A DNA stretch of 64,000 nucleotides from Streptomyces sp. NBC_01198 (GTDB lineage Bacteria > Actinomycetota > Actinomycetes > Streptomycetales > Streptomycetaceae), in the NCBI RefSeq assembly GCF_036010485.1, contig NZ_CP108568.1, forward strand, positions 3,727,001-3,791,000, written 5' to 3'. How positions within the stretch are numbered: position 1 is the stretch's first letter; each line of letters starts with the position of its first letter. A program made the position numbers and the translations under genes. This document shows positions 42,740 to 51,389 of this stretch, piece by piece. A model generated the notes under the pieces. The model was not told where the DNA came from and made no database searches. It saw nothing but the letters and a program-made list of their open reading frames with translations.

Positions 42740-45040
42740 CTACGGCGAGGTCCAGGTGTAGGTCGCCGGTCCGACGAGGGTGGTCCAGCTGGACGCGTCC
42801 GTCGAGCCCTGCACGGACAGGGTCTGGGTACGGGTCGGCCAGCCGGGTGGCAGCGCGATGGCCAGGGAGCTGAGCGCGTTCGCCGCGCCGAGGTCGACGG
42901 TCAGCGTGGAGGGCCAGGCACCGACCTTGCTCTGCCAGTAGGTGGCGGCGTTCCCGTCCACCGCGTTCGCGGCGGGGAGCCCGCCGGTCTCGCTGCTCGC
43001 GGTGACCGGGGCGTGCAGGGCCAGGTTGCGGCCAGTGGCGTCGTAGACGGCGAACTCGCCGGCCTGCGCGCCGGTCTGGGCGCTGTTGGCAGTGAAGTTG
43101 AGCCGGACGTAGCGGTCCCGCGCGCCCGCCGGCAGCGTGACGGCGACGTTCTCCCCGACCGGTCCCGCGGTGTCCTCGCTGAACGCCACGTTCGCCGGGG
43201 CGGCCTCGCCGATGAACTCGCCCGCAGCTCCGTCGCCGAGCACGCCGACGTCCAGGGTGCAGGCCTCAAGCAGCGTGGCGTTCTTCACGCCGTCCTTCTG
43301 GCAGAGCGCGAGTGCCTTGTCGTGCACGGCCTTCGGCAGCTGGTCGGCCCAGAGGGGCGTGGTCGGGTCGGAGTTCTTCGTCTGCTCGCCGCAGACCGCG
43401 ACCAGCGACTGGCCCGCGGGGACCCGCCAGCTGTCGCCGTAGACCTGGTAGAGCGTCTGCAGGTCGACCGGGATGGGGATGACCGTGCCCGTGCTCGTCC
43501 TGAGCTGGTTGGTGGTGCCCGGCGCGTCGGCCAGCAGCCCGCTCACCGGCTGCGGATACGTGCCGAGGCCGACGTGGACGTCCACGTAACCGGGGTTGAC
43601 CGTGGCCGTCATGTTGTCGCCCTGCGGGTTGGTCACCGCGTACTGGTTGCCCACCCTGGTGATCCGGTCCCCCGAGGCGAGGTCGATCGTCCCGCCGGAG
43701 GCCAGCGCCGTGGCGCTGCCGTCGACCACCAGGCCGCGGGAGGCGCACACCGCAACGGTGTCGGCGCCCATCTGCGTGGCGACCCCGCTGTTGACGGCGG
43801 CGCCCGGCCAGCCGAGCGAGTCGCCGGGGATCTGGTTCGACTGCACCGTCATGGCCGAGGACCGGGCGAGCGTGAAGGTGCCGTCCGCCTGGAAGTCGTA
43901 GTAGGTGCCGCCGAAGGTCTGCAGGTGCGTGTCGCCGGTGCCCTGCGCGGAGGCGCATGACGGCGGCGTCGTCAGGATGTTGCTCTGGATGCTCTGCAGC
44001 GAGGGTGACGCCCCGGTGGCGTAGGTGGGCGAGTTGACGAGGTTCAGGTTGTTGGTCTCGCCGGTGAAGCCCTCGAGCAGGCAGGCAGGCGCGTTCGTCG
44101 TGCCGTTGTGGGTGACGGTCTTGACGGTGATCGTGGAGCCGGCGTTGAAGATCGCTCCGGAGCCGCCGCCGTCACCGCCGATCATGAACTCCACCGCGTT
44201 CCACGCCGCGGACAGGCCCAGGGTGCTGTCGGCGGTCGAGGCGCTGACGCTGCCGCCGCCGGTCGTCATGATCACGGTGTCCGTCGAGCCGGTCACGTTT
44301 CCGGACAGGCTGAGGCCGGCGAGATTGCTGATCGGCTGCGAAGTGACGGCGACCGCCGGGCCGTTCGTGTAGCAGTCGCTGCCGTACGACCACCAGCCGG
44401 CCGGGCAGCCGGTGTAGTAGTTCAGGATCCAGAACTGGATGAAGGCCGCGCCTGCACCGGAGCCCGGGTTGGAGTAGATGAACTGCTCCCAGCCGTGGCA
44501 GCCGGCGTGCCCGGCGCAGATCGGGCTGGTGAAGGGCGCGCTGTTCAGCTGCAGGGAGTAGGAGTTCGGGACGCCGCCGCCGGTCTCGCTCGTCACGCCG
44601 GAGACGGTCGGGAACGAGCCGGTCGCCCCGCTGAGCACGCCGGACACCCCGGCGGAGTAGTCGATGCCGTTGCCGACGAGGTCCGGCGTCAGCCCCGGGG
44701 CCGGGTGCGCACCGGCGGGGGCGACGACCGGCAGGTGCGGACCGGCCGCGTTCGCGCCGGGCTTGGGCGCGTAGGGCCGGGCCGGCGCGGCACCGCAGCC
44801 GGTGCTCCGCCAGGCCAGCGCCGGATAGGACGCGGTGTAGCAGCCCTTGGCGGGGGTGGCCAGCCGCGTGATGGCGCTGTGCCACTGCGCCGAGCTCAGC
44901 GGCGAGGGAGTGGCGGAGCCGGCGGCCGTGCTGGTGGGGATCAGCACGATCGCCACCAGCGTGGCGACCACGGTGGCCAGGGCGCCGAGAACTCGGCGGA
45001 GCTGTCCGGAGGTTCTGGCGGTAGGACTGTCTGGAGGCAT
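42740..45040 (-). CDS. secreted protein with vWD-like and F5/8-type C (discoidin) domains
   Basis: The 766-residue protein has an N-terminal signal/anchor (LGALATVVATLVAIVLIPTSTAAG). The first 340 residues are Gly/Ser/Thr/Asn-rich beta structure with paired Cys (ICAGHAGCHGWEQF, YYTGCPAGWWSYGSDCY). From about 365 a von Willebrand factor type D-like segment begins (GTGDTHLQTFGGTYYDFQADGTF). It has the hallmark GDPHxxTFDG-like start and several Cys. The last about 125 residues are a discoidin/F5-8C carbohydrate-binding domain (LALHAPVTASSETGGLPAANAVDG, ATYWQSK, LTVDLGAA). It probably adheres to a surface polysaccharide. Its enzymatic role, if any, is not visible. Confidence 0.8.
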   Translation of the reverse strand: MPPDSPTARTSGQLRRVLGALATVVATLVAIVLIPTSTAAGSATPSPLSSAQWHSAITRLATPAKGCYTASYPALAWRSTGCGAAPARPYAPKPGANAAGPHLPVVAPAGAHPAPGLTPDLVGNGIDYSAGVSGVLSGATGSFPTVSGVTSETGGGVPNSYSLQLNSAPFTSPICAGHAGCHGWEQFIYSNPGSGAGAAFIQFWILNYYTGCPAGWWSYGSDCYTNGPAVAVTSQPISNLAGLSLSGNVTGSTDTVIMTTGGGSVSASTADSTLGLSAAWNAVEFMIGGDGGGSGAIFNAGSTITVKTVTHNGTTNAPACLLEGFTGETNNLNLVNSPTYATGASPSLQSIQSNILTTPPSCASAQGTGDTHLQTFGGTYYDFQADGTFTLARSSAMTVQSNQIPGDSLGWPGAAVNSGVATQMGADTVAVCASRGLVVDGSATALASGGTIDLASGDRITRVGNQYAVTNPQGDNMTATVNPGYVDVHVGLGTYPQPVSGLLADAPGTTNQLRTSTGTVIPIPVDLQTLYQVYGDSWRVPAGQSLVAVCGEQTKNSDPTTPLWADQLPKAVHDKALALCQKDGVKNATLLEACTLDVGVLGDGAAGEFIGEAAPANVAFSEDTAGPVGENVAVTLPAGARDRYVRLNFTANSAQTGAQAGEFAVYDATGRNLALHAPVTASSETGGLPAANAVDGNAATYWQSKVGAWPSTLTVDLGAANALSSLAIALPPGWPTRTQTLSVQGSTDASSWTTLVGPATYTWTSP

Positions 45041-45346
45041 GTCCGGTCTTCACCTTCTCGCGAGTTGTGCCCACGGGCACCGCGGGCGAGCGCGGCGGCG
45101 AGGTGTGCGGCAGAGCGGTGCCGGACGACGGGTCTCCATTCCCCCGGGTGCACACGGTCCGGCGCGGAGAGTGGCTTCGCCGGGCTGCGTCCCGTCCTGG
45201 ACTCGGTGCCGTGGGGTACGTGCTACGCATCGTAAGGAGGCGATCACGACTCGTAAATGTCATGTACAGAGAAAACTACGATTGGCGACAAACCATCGGT
45301 CATCGGGTACGCGGGAGCCCGGCGGCCACCAAAGGGGCTGGTGGGA

Positions 45347-45760
45347 TCAGCGGACCGCGGTGTCGAAGAGGCTCGGGTTGATCGCGGTCGATGCGGTCCT
45401 TGCTGTCCTCCAGGTCCTGCGCCCGGTCGGCGAGGTACTTCGCGGTGTCGGCGCTGCCGGGGCTCAGGTCCATGGCCTGCGAGGCGGTGGCGAGGACCTG
45501 CCCGAACTTCAGCGCCCGCCCGCTGTTTGCGGCGTTGTAGGCGATGACGTCGGCGAGCGTCCTGGCCGGCACGATCCCGGTGCGGCTGACCAGGCCGACC
45601 GTCGGCTTGACGCCGACGTCGGAGTTGGCGGCGGGGCTCAGGATCGAGCCCGAGGTCTCGGTGCCGATGGCCACCGCCGCCAGGCCGGCCGAGGCCGCGG
45701 CGGCGTTTCCCGCAAGGGCGGCCGTGTTGCGTGCCCGGCGGTTCAGCATCTCGCCTCCGC
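45347..45760 (-). pseudogene. amidase-signature family pseudogene
   Basis: The minus strand encodes pieces of an amidase-signature enzyme. The Ser-rich catalytic motif [16 protein letters not shown] and the following [18 protein letters not shown] lie near 45560-45700. They are then joined without the expected about 150 residues to the C-terminal [22 protein letters not shown] and [13 protein letters not shown]. Near 45388 a one-base change moves the frame, after which [10 protein letters not shown] and a TGA at 45347 appear. The N-terminal half, including the catalytic Lys, is missing: the frame runs into the upstream SDR gene's end. Truncation, internal deletion and frameshift together mean no functional enzyme. 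Confidence 0.8.
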
Positions 45761-46573
45761 AAGGAGCTTCGTCGTGGCCTCGTGCAGGCGCGCCGCCTCG
45801 TGGCGGGTGAACGGACGGGGTTCCAGGGGGACTTGGATGCCCTCGTGGACGGCGGTGAGGCGGGCGGTGGTCGGGCGGTCGAGGTAGGGGAGGATCTGGG
45901 AGACGCTCTGCTCCGCCGATTTGCCGATCACCTTCAGATACTCCACCCGCGCCGCGGTGACCGGATCGTACTCGCCGGCGAAGGTCGTGGCCACCACGCC
46001 CGGGTGGTTGAGCAGGTATCTGATCCCGGTCTCCCGGTGGAGGTCGACGAAGCTGAGCCCCAGCAGGTCGTTGAGGGTGGCGGCGTGCGCCATCGCGCCG
46101 GTTCCGCTGTAGTCGCGCTCCAGTTGCAGATCGTCCCAGCGCACCGGGCCCGCCTGGCCGGCGCCGCCGAAGTTGAGCACCACCGGGCGCCCGGCACGGC
46201 TCAGCGGGCCGACCAGACCGTGGCTGAGCAGGAAGCGGCTCAGGTAGAACAGGGCGAAGTTGCTCTCGAACCCCTCCGGGGTGACCAGCCGGGTCGAGCG
46301 GTGGTAGCGCGCGGCGAGCACCAGGACGTCCACCACGGGGAACCGGCCGGCGATCGTGGCGGCGAGCCGTTCGGTGCCGGCCACCTCGCTCAGGTCCGCC
46401 GCGAGGAAATGGGCGCGGTCGCCGGCGCCGGCGTCCTTCGCGTAGCCGAGGAAGTCCCGCCCGTTGCGGGGGCTGCTGCCGATGGCCAGGACGTCGTATC
46501 CGCGGCACAGGTAGGTCTCGGCGAGCGCCCTGCCGATACCGGCCGTTCCACCGGTGATCACTGCCGTAGCCAT
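45743..46573 (-). CDS. SDR-family oxidoreductase
   Basis: The 276-residue protein begins at ATG 46573 after GGAGG. It has the Rossmann signature [16 protein letters not shown] at residues 6-21 and the adenine pocket LAADLSEV. The catalytic region is less typical: the usual YxxxK is not clear, and the segment reads [15 protein letters not shown]. That places it among the divergent SDRs related to WW-domain oxidoreductase/retinol-dehydrogenase types, perhaps with reduced activity. A MarR-like operator lies 75 bp before its start, and the MarR gene is directly upstream in the same direction. The gene is probably repressed by that MarR until a ligand arrives. Confidence 0.82.
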   Translation of the reverse strand: MATAVITGGTAGIGRALAETYLCRGYDVLAIGSSPRNGRDFLGYAKDAGAGDRAHFLAADLSEVAGTERLAATIAGRFPVVDVLVLAARYHRSTRLVTPEGFESNFALFYLSRFLLSHGLVGPLSRAGRPVVLNFGGAGQAGPVRWDDLQLERDYSGTGAMAHAATLNDLLGLSFVDLHRETGIRYLLNHPGVVATTFAGEYDPVTAARVEYLKVIGKSAEQSVSQILPYLDRPTTARLTAVHEGIQVPLEPRPFTRHEAARLHEATTKLLAEARC

Positions 46574-46647
46574 CGCGGAGCCTCCTGAGGTCCCGGGGGA
46601 TCCGCGCGGTGCAGGGTCTGCGGGCGCCGGCGTTTCACCCGACATTA

Positions 46648-46663
46648 CTTTGAACTATCAAAG
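46648..46663. promoter_or_regulatory. MarR-type operator upstream of the SDR gene
   Basis: CTTTGA-ACTA-TCAAAG is a perfect 6-4-6 inverted repeat in an AT-rich island. Its TTTGA and TCAAA half-sites are like those bound by many MarR proteins. It lies between the MarR gene and the SDR gene, in the SDR promoter. The MarR encoded next to it is the likely ligand. Confidence 0.65.
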
Positions 46664-46711
46664 CATCGGCGCGCGGGCACGTGCAAGCCGCTCCCCCAGG
46701 GGGCCGCCGGG

Positions 46712-47221
46712 TCAGCCGCCGGTCCTGCGCGCGTCGCCCAGCATGTGCTGCTGCACCAGCAGCAGGACGCGGGCCGCCTGTTCCAGCTCGGCGGCGGGCA
46801 GCTGCGCGAAGACCTCGCCGAGCAGCTCGCGGCGCGCGGCCCGCACCCTGGCCATCACCACGCGGCCCTCGGCGGTGATCGAGACCAGCGTCACCCGTCC
46901 GTCGCTGCCGTCCGGCAGCCCCTCGACGAGCCGCTCCTGCCGCAGGCGGCGCAGCTGGATCGAGACGGTCGAGACGTCGACGTGCAGGCACTCGGCGACG
47001 TCCGAGACGCGCATGGGCGCGACGAGGTCGAAGTGCTCCAGCAGCCGGAGCTCGCTGGACGCCAGGTCGCAGCCGGACCGACGGGCCACCGCGAGGCGGA
47101 TGTGGTTGCTCTCGCTCCACCGCACCAGCGCGGAGACGCCGGCTTCGAAGCGGGCCACCGGCGTCCGGTCGGGCGGCTCGCCGCCCGAGGTTCCCGCAGG
47201 TGGCGCACCGGGTCGGCTCAC
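46712..47221 (-). CDS. MarR-family transcriptional regulator
   Basis: The 169-residue protein starts with GTG 47221, which overlaps the TGA stop of the LysR gene (GTGA), so the two genes are translationally coupled. It has the MarR winged helix: CDLASSELRLLEHFDLVAP, the recognition helix region MRVSDVAECLHVDVSTVSIQLRRLRQ, the wing GRVTLVSITAEGRVV, and a C-terminal dimerising helix. No ligand is obvious. The perfect CTTTGA/TCAAAG dyad downstream, in front of the SDR gene, is the probable binding site. Confidence 0.92.
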   Translation of the reverse strand: MSRPGAPPAGTSGGEPPDRTPVARFEAGVSALVRWSESNHIRLAVARRSGCDLASSELRLLEHFDLVAPMRVSDVAECLHVDVSTVSIQLRRLRQERLVEGLPDGSDGRVTLVSITAEGRVVMARVRAARRELLGEVFAQLPAAELEQAARVLLLVQQHMLGDARRTGG

Positions 47222-48168
47222 GACGCCACGCCTGCGGCGCCGGGATCCCCGGCCGCGGGGACGGGCGGGGGCCGGTGGGCGGCGGCCTCGGCCACGAAGA
47301 GCTGGTGCAGGTCGTGGGCCGCCCGCGGCACCGGGCCGGACAGCCGTCGCTGCACCACCATCAGCACCTCGGTGGCGTCGCCGGCCAGCGGCCGGTACGT
47401 CAGCGCGCCGCTGCGCTCCAGCGGGTCGCCGATCACGCTGAAGTCCGGCAGCACCGTGGCGCCCAGCCCCTCGGCAACCATCAGCTTGCCCATCTCGGCG
47501 CCGTCGGTGGAGTAGGAGAAGGTCGGGGTCCGCCCGGCCAGCAGCCGGTGCAGGTAGCGGTGCATGACGTAGCCGGCCCGCATCACCACCAGCGGTTCGG
47601 TCAGCAGGTCCTCGACGCCGACGGTGCGCAGCGCGGCCAGCGCGCTGTCCGGGCGCAGGCACACCACCGCCCGGCCGCGCAGCAGTTCGGTGGTGTGGAA
47701 CTCCGGCGGCAGGTCGTCGCCCTTGAGGTAGTTGACCAGCCCGAGGTCGAACCGGCCCTCGAGCAGCGCCCGGTGGATCTCGGCCTCCTGCGCGGCGACC
47801 ACCTCGACCTGGGTGGCGGGGTGGGCGGCGCGGAAGGCGCGGATCGCCGGCACCAGCAGCGGCACCGTGGCCGCGTTGACCGTGCCGAGCCGTACCGTAC
47901 GGCTGGTCCGGTGCTGGTGGTCGGCGGCCTGCCGGAGCCGGTCCACCGCGTCCAGGACGCCGATGATGTGCGGCAGCAACTCGCGCCCGCCGTCGCTGAT
48001 CTTCGCCCCGGAGCGGCGGCGGTCCAGCAGGTCCACGCCGAGCTCACGTTCCAGGTTGCGCACCGTCTCGCTCAACGCGGGCTGGGACAGGTGCAGTTCG
48101 TCGGCCGCGCGGCGGAGCGAGCCGAGCCGGGTGACCGCCTCGATGTACTCGAGCTGCTCGATCCGCAT
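47218..48168 (-). CDS. LysR-family transcriptional regulator
   Basis: The 316-residue regulator begins at ATG 48168. Residues 1-60 are the LysR winged helix (LEYIEAVTRLGSLRRAADELHLSQPALSETVRNLERELGV). The remainder is a periplasmic-binding-protein-like effector domain (VRLGTVNAATVPLLVPAIRAF, FDLGLVNYLKG, GLGATVLPDF). It is divergent from the leader peptide and sulfur-acquisition operon, with 196 bp between them. LysR proteins of the Cbl/CysB/SsuR kind often control sulfonate genes from exactly such a position. This is inferred from context. It is followed by a MarR gene with a four-base overlap. Confidence 0.92.
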   Translation of the reverse strand: MRIEQLEYIEAVTRLGSLRRAADELHLSQPALSETVRNLERELGVDLLDRRRSGAKISDGGRELLPHIIGVLDAVDRLRQAADHQHRTSRTVRLGTVNAATVPLLVPAIRAFRAAHPATQVEVVAAQEAEIHRALLEGRFDLGLVNYLKGDDLPPEFHTTELLRGRAVVCLRPDSALAALRTVGVEDLLTEPLVVMRAGYVMHRYLHRLLAGRTPTFSYSTDGAEMGKLMVAEGLGATVLPDFSVIGDPLERSGALTYRPLAGDATEVLMVVQRRLSGPVPRAAHDLHQLFVAEAAAHRPPPVPAAGDPGAAGVAS

Positions 48169-48364
48169 CGCAGTGTCACCAATCCGGCACGGTGCGGCAC
48201 CATGTCGGCCGCAGGTGGAAGGGAAACCCTATCAACCGTTCGCCAATGCCGTCTCGACCGGCGGCCGCACCCGCGCCTACTGTGGCGGTCGGGCGAAAGC
48301 CCGCGTCACCCGGCGTGCCCGGACCTGCCCGGCCCGCGACGCGCAGAGCGAGAAGGTGATCGAT

Positions 48365-48436
48365 ATGCCCGGCATCCTGACCCGGCGGCGTCACATCGAC
48401 CTCGCACGCGTCGCCAGCGCCTTCTGTTGCCGCTGA
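48365..48436 (+). CDS. short Cys-ending leader peptide of the sulfur operon
   Basis: The ORF has 24 codons: ATG at 48365, preceded by GAAGGTG, stop at 48434. The product MPGILTRRRHIDLARVASAF ends with Cys-Cys-Arg. Actinomycetes have many such peptides in front of sulfur and cysteine genes. They share the TRRxHxDLxRVAS core and a C-terminal Cys pair, and are thought to sense charged cysteine tRNA during translation. It lies 289 bp before the first structural gene of the operon and is too short for ordinary gene callers. A role in attenuation is inferred from this arrangement and from the sulfur genes that follow. Confidence 0.8.
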   Translation: MPGILTRRRHIDLARVASAFCCR

Positions 48437-48454
48437 GCGCCGCTCGCGGGCGCT
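48436..48454 (+). promoter_or_regulatory. candidate attenuator hairpin after the leader peptide
   Basis: AGCGCC (48436-48441) and GGCGCT (48449-48454) form a stem starting at the last base of the leader's stop codon. A ribosome stalled at the Cys codons would cover or free this structure. The rest of the 290-bp gap is GC-rich, with several more possible stems and no further gene. Pairing alternatives were judged by eye only. Confidence 0.4.
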
Positions 48455-48725
48455 GACGCCCCCGCTGCTTCCCGACCCCCGGACGGCTCCACGGACCGGC
48501 CGCCTCCCGGCCGCGCCCCGCCTCCCCGCGACCCGCGCGGCACCGGTTCCGCAGGCCGGAAGGACCCCGCGCGGGAGCCGCCGGCAGTTCTCCGCGGCGG
48601 CTGCCGGACCGGCACCCGGCAGTCGGGGGCGGCGGACGCCGACATCCGAGCGGGCAGCCGCCGGACCGCCCGCGCCAGGACGGCACCAGGTTCCCCGCCC
48701 CGCCTCGACTCCCAGGAGACTCCTC

Positions 48726-49967
48726 GTGACCGCTCCCCCCCGGCCCTCGACCGACCGCCCGTCCCCGCCCCCGCCCGGGCCGGCGCACGTGATCGCCGAC
48801 GACGCGGAAGCGCTCGCGGCCGCCGCCGCGTTCGCGGCCGAGTTCCGGTCCGGCGCCGCGGAACGCGATGCCGGACGCCGGCTGCCGCGGGCCGAGCTCG
48901 ACCGGCTCAGCGCGGCCGGGCTGCTGGCGGTCACCGTGCCGGCCGCGCACGGCGGCGCCGACGTCAGCCTGGTCACCCTCGCCGAGATCTTCCGGCTGCT
49001 GGCCACCGCGGACGGCAGCCTCGCCCAGATCCCGCAGAGCCACTTCGCGTACGTCAACGTGCTGCGCGCCCAGGGCACCCCCGGGCAGCAGGACTTCTTC
49101 TTCCGGGAGCTGCTGGCGGGCAAGCGTTTCGGCAACGCACAGTCCGAGGCCGGCACCAAGCACGTGCAGGACTTCCGCACCCGGCTGGAACCGGCCGAGG
49201 ACGGCGCCGGTTGGGTGCTGACCGGGGTCAAGCACTACGCCACCGGCGCGCTGTTCGCCGACTGGATCCCGGTACTCGCGCGGGCCGGGGACGAGGGCGC
49301 GCTGCACGTCGCCTACGTGGCGGCCGACGCTCCCGGCGTCACCGTGGTGGACGACTGGGAGGGAATGGGCCAGCGCACCACGGCCAGCGGAACCGTGCGG
49401 CTGGAGGGCGTCATCGTGCCCGCGGACCGGGTGGTGCCGCACCACCTGACCTTCACCGGCCCCCAACTGCACGGAGCCGTGGCCCAGTTGCTGCACGCGG
49501 CCATCGACGCGGGCATCGCGGGCGGCGCGCTGGCCGAGGCGGTGGAGTTCGTCCGCACCAAGAGCCGTCCGTGGTTCGAGAGCGGCTTCGACACCGCGGC
49601 CGAGGACCCGCTGCTGATCCAGCGGGTCGGCGAACTCGCCGTGCAGGTGCGGGCCGCTGACGCGCTGCTGGTCGCGGCCGCCCGTGCGGCGGACGCCGCC
49701 CGGGCCGACCTGACCGACGACAGCGCCGCCGAGGCGTCCATCGCGGTGGCGGCGGCCAAGGCCTTCGCCGCGACCGCCGCCGTCGAGGTGTCCGGCGCGC
49801 TCTTCGAGCTGGCCGGCACGCGCTCGGCGGCCGGCTCGCTCAACCTCGACCGCTACTGGCGGGACGCGCGCACCCACACCCTGCACGACCCCGCGCGCTG
49901 GAAAGTGCAGCACATCGGCCGCTACGTGCTGAACGGCACCCGGCCGCCGCGGCACGGCCTGCTGTAG
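48726..49967 (+). CDS. SfnB/DszC-like flavin-dependent acyl-CoA-dehydrogenase-fold monooxygenase
   Basis: The 413-residue protein has the acyl-CoA dehydrogenase fold: the N-terminal helical domain (RLPRAELDRLSAAGLLAVTVP), the flavin-binding QIPQSHFAYVNVL and NAQSEAGTKH loops, the beta-domain WVLTGVKHYATGALFADWIPV and the C-terminal helices. The pattern is that of sulfur-acquisition oxidoreductases (SfnB) and of DszC-type monooxygenases, which use reduced FMN to attack organosulfur compounds. It starts with GTG 48726 and is followed 70 bp later by an SsuD-like gene. The leader peptide upstream and the partner fit a role in getting sulfur from sulfones or sulfonates. Confidence 0.88.
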   Translation: MTAPPRPSTDRPSPPPPGPAHVIADDAEALAAAAAFAAEFRSGAAERDAGRRLPRAELDRLSAAGLLAVTVPAAHGGADVSLVTLAEIFRLLATADGSLAQIPQSHFAYVNVLRAQGTPGQQDFFFRELLAGKRFGNAQSEAGTKHVQDFRTRLEPAEDGAGWVLTGVKHYATGALFADWIPVLARAGDEGALHVAYVAADAPGVTVVDDWEGMGQRTTASGTVRLEGVIVPADRVVPHHLTFTGPQLHGAVAQLLHAAIDAGIAGGALAEAVEFVRTKSRPWFESGFDTAAEDPLLIQRVGELAVQVRAADALLVAAARAADAARADLTDDSAAEASIAVAAAKAFAATAAVEVSGALFELAGTRSAAGSLNLDRYWRDARTHTLHDPARWKVQHIGRYVLNGTRPPRHGLL

Positions 49968-50037
49968 CCCGCGGGCCCTGCCGGCCGCCACAGCCCCCGG
50001 CCGCATCCGACGCGGCACACCCGAACGGAGAGCTCCC

Positions 50038-51198
50038 GTGTCCCTGACCTTCCACTGGTTCCTGCCCACCTACGGTGACAGCCGCCATGTCGTCGGCGGC
50101 GGCCACGGCACCCCGGCGGGCGCCGCGGGCGGCGACCGGCCCGCGACGCTCGGCTACCTCACCCAGATCGGCCGCGCGGCCGAGGACATGGGCTTCGTCG
50201 GCGCGCTGACCCCGACCGGGGCGTGGTGCGAGGACGCCTGGCTGACCACCGCCATGCTCGCCCAGACCACCGAGCGGCTGAAGTTCCTGGTCGCCTTCCG
50301 CCCCGGCTCCGTCTCGCCGACGCTCGGCGCGCACATGGCCGCGACCTTCCAGCGGCACTCCGGCGGACGGCTGCTGCTCAACGTCGTCACCGGCGGCGAG
50401 AGCCACGAGCAGCGCGCCTACGGCGACTTCCTCGACAAGGACGCCCGCTACGCCCGCACCGGCGAGTTCCTGCAGATCGTGCGGGAGCTGTGGGCGGGCG
50501 GGACGGTCGATCTGGCCGGCGAGCACCTGCGGGTGGAGGGCGCCCGGCTCAGCCGGCTGCCGGACCCGGTGCCCGAGGTGTACTTCGGCGGTTCCTCGCC
50601 GGCTGCCGGGGCGGTCGCGGCCCGCTACAGCGATGTGTACCTCACCTGGGGCGAGCCGCCGGCCGCGGTCGCGAGGAAGATCGAGTGGATCCGCGCGCTG
50701 GCGGACGAGGAGGGGCGCCGGCTCCGGTTCGGCATCCGGCTGCACGTCATCTCGCGCGACACCCGCGAGCAGGCGTGGGCCGAGGCCGAACGGCTGCTCG
50801 CCGGTTTCGACCCGGCCGCCGTCGCCGCCATCCAGGCGGGCCTGGCCCGCAGCGAGTCCGAGGGCCAGCGGCGGATGCTGGCGCTGCACGGCGGCAGCAC
50901 CGCCGACCTGGAGATCGCGCCGAACCTGTGGGCCGGTATCGGCCTGGTCCGGGGCGGCGCGGGCACCGCGCTGGTCGGCAGCCACGCCGAGGTGGCCGAC
51001 CGGATCGCCGAATACCACGCGCTGGGCCTGGACGAGTTCGTCCTGTCCGGCTACCCGCACCTGGAGGAGGCGTACTGGTTCGGTGAGGGCGTCCTGCCGC
51101 TGCTGCGCGCCCGCGGGCTGTGGACGCACCCCCTCGACGCGACCCCCGGCGCCCGGGACACCGCCCCGGCCGAGGTCCCCTTCGCGGGCCGCACCTGA
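50038..51198 (+). CDS. SsuD-like FMNH2-dependent alkanesulfonate monooxygenase
   Basis: The 386-residue protein begins at GTG 50038 with GGAGAG upstream. It is a bacterial-luciferase-fold (LLM) flavoenzyme with near-complete SsuD signatures: FHWFLPTYGDSRHVVGGGHG at the N-terminus, GAWCEDAW, FRPGSVSPTLGAHMAATFQR, NVVTGGESHEQRAYGDFLDKDARY, and the C-terminal LVGSHAEVADRIAEYHALG with SGYPHLEEAYWFGE. It would cleave C-S bonds of sulfonates using O2 and reduced flavin, giving sulfite and aldehyde. No flavin reductase is encoded next to it, so one must be supplied elsewhere. It forms an operon with the SfnB-like gene. Confidence 0.92.
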   Translation: MSLTFHWFLPTYGDSRHVVGGGHGTPAGAAGGDRPATLGYLTQIGRAAEDMGFVGALTPTGAWCEDAWLTTAMLAQTTERLKFLVAFRPGSVSPTLGAHMAATFQRHSGGRLLLNVVTGGESHEQRAYGDFLDKDARYARTGEFLQIVRELWAGGTVDLAGEHLRVEGARLSRLPDPVPEVYFGGSSPAAGAVAARYSDVYLTWGEPPAAVARKIEWIRALADEEGRRLRFGIRLHVISRDTREQAWAEAERLLAGFDPAAVAAIQAGLARSESEGQRRMLALHGGSTADLEIAPNLWAGIGLVRGGAGTALVGSHAEVADRIAEYHALGLDEFVLSGYPHLEEAYWFGEGVLPLLRARGLWTHPLDATPGARDTAPAEVPFAGRT

Positions 51199-51389
51199 GC
51201 GGCCGCCCCGGGCCGCCGCGGAACGCGGGGGCGGCCGCGCCTCCCTGGTGGCGGTTCCCCGCGCCCGCGGGCGTGGACGTGCCCCCCGGTGCCGCCCGCG
51301 TCGTCCGCCGGGGCCGCCACCAGGGAGGATGGCGGGGGGACGCCCCCACCGACCGCGGCGGGGCGCCCGCGCGACGAGGAGTCACCGGG

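Noticed and set aside
42740-45040. Plus-strand ORFs opposite the vWD/discoidin gene
   Set aside because: They have no signal, no ribosome-binding site and shadow composition.
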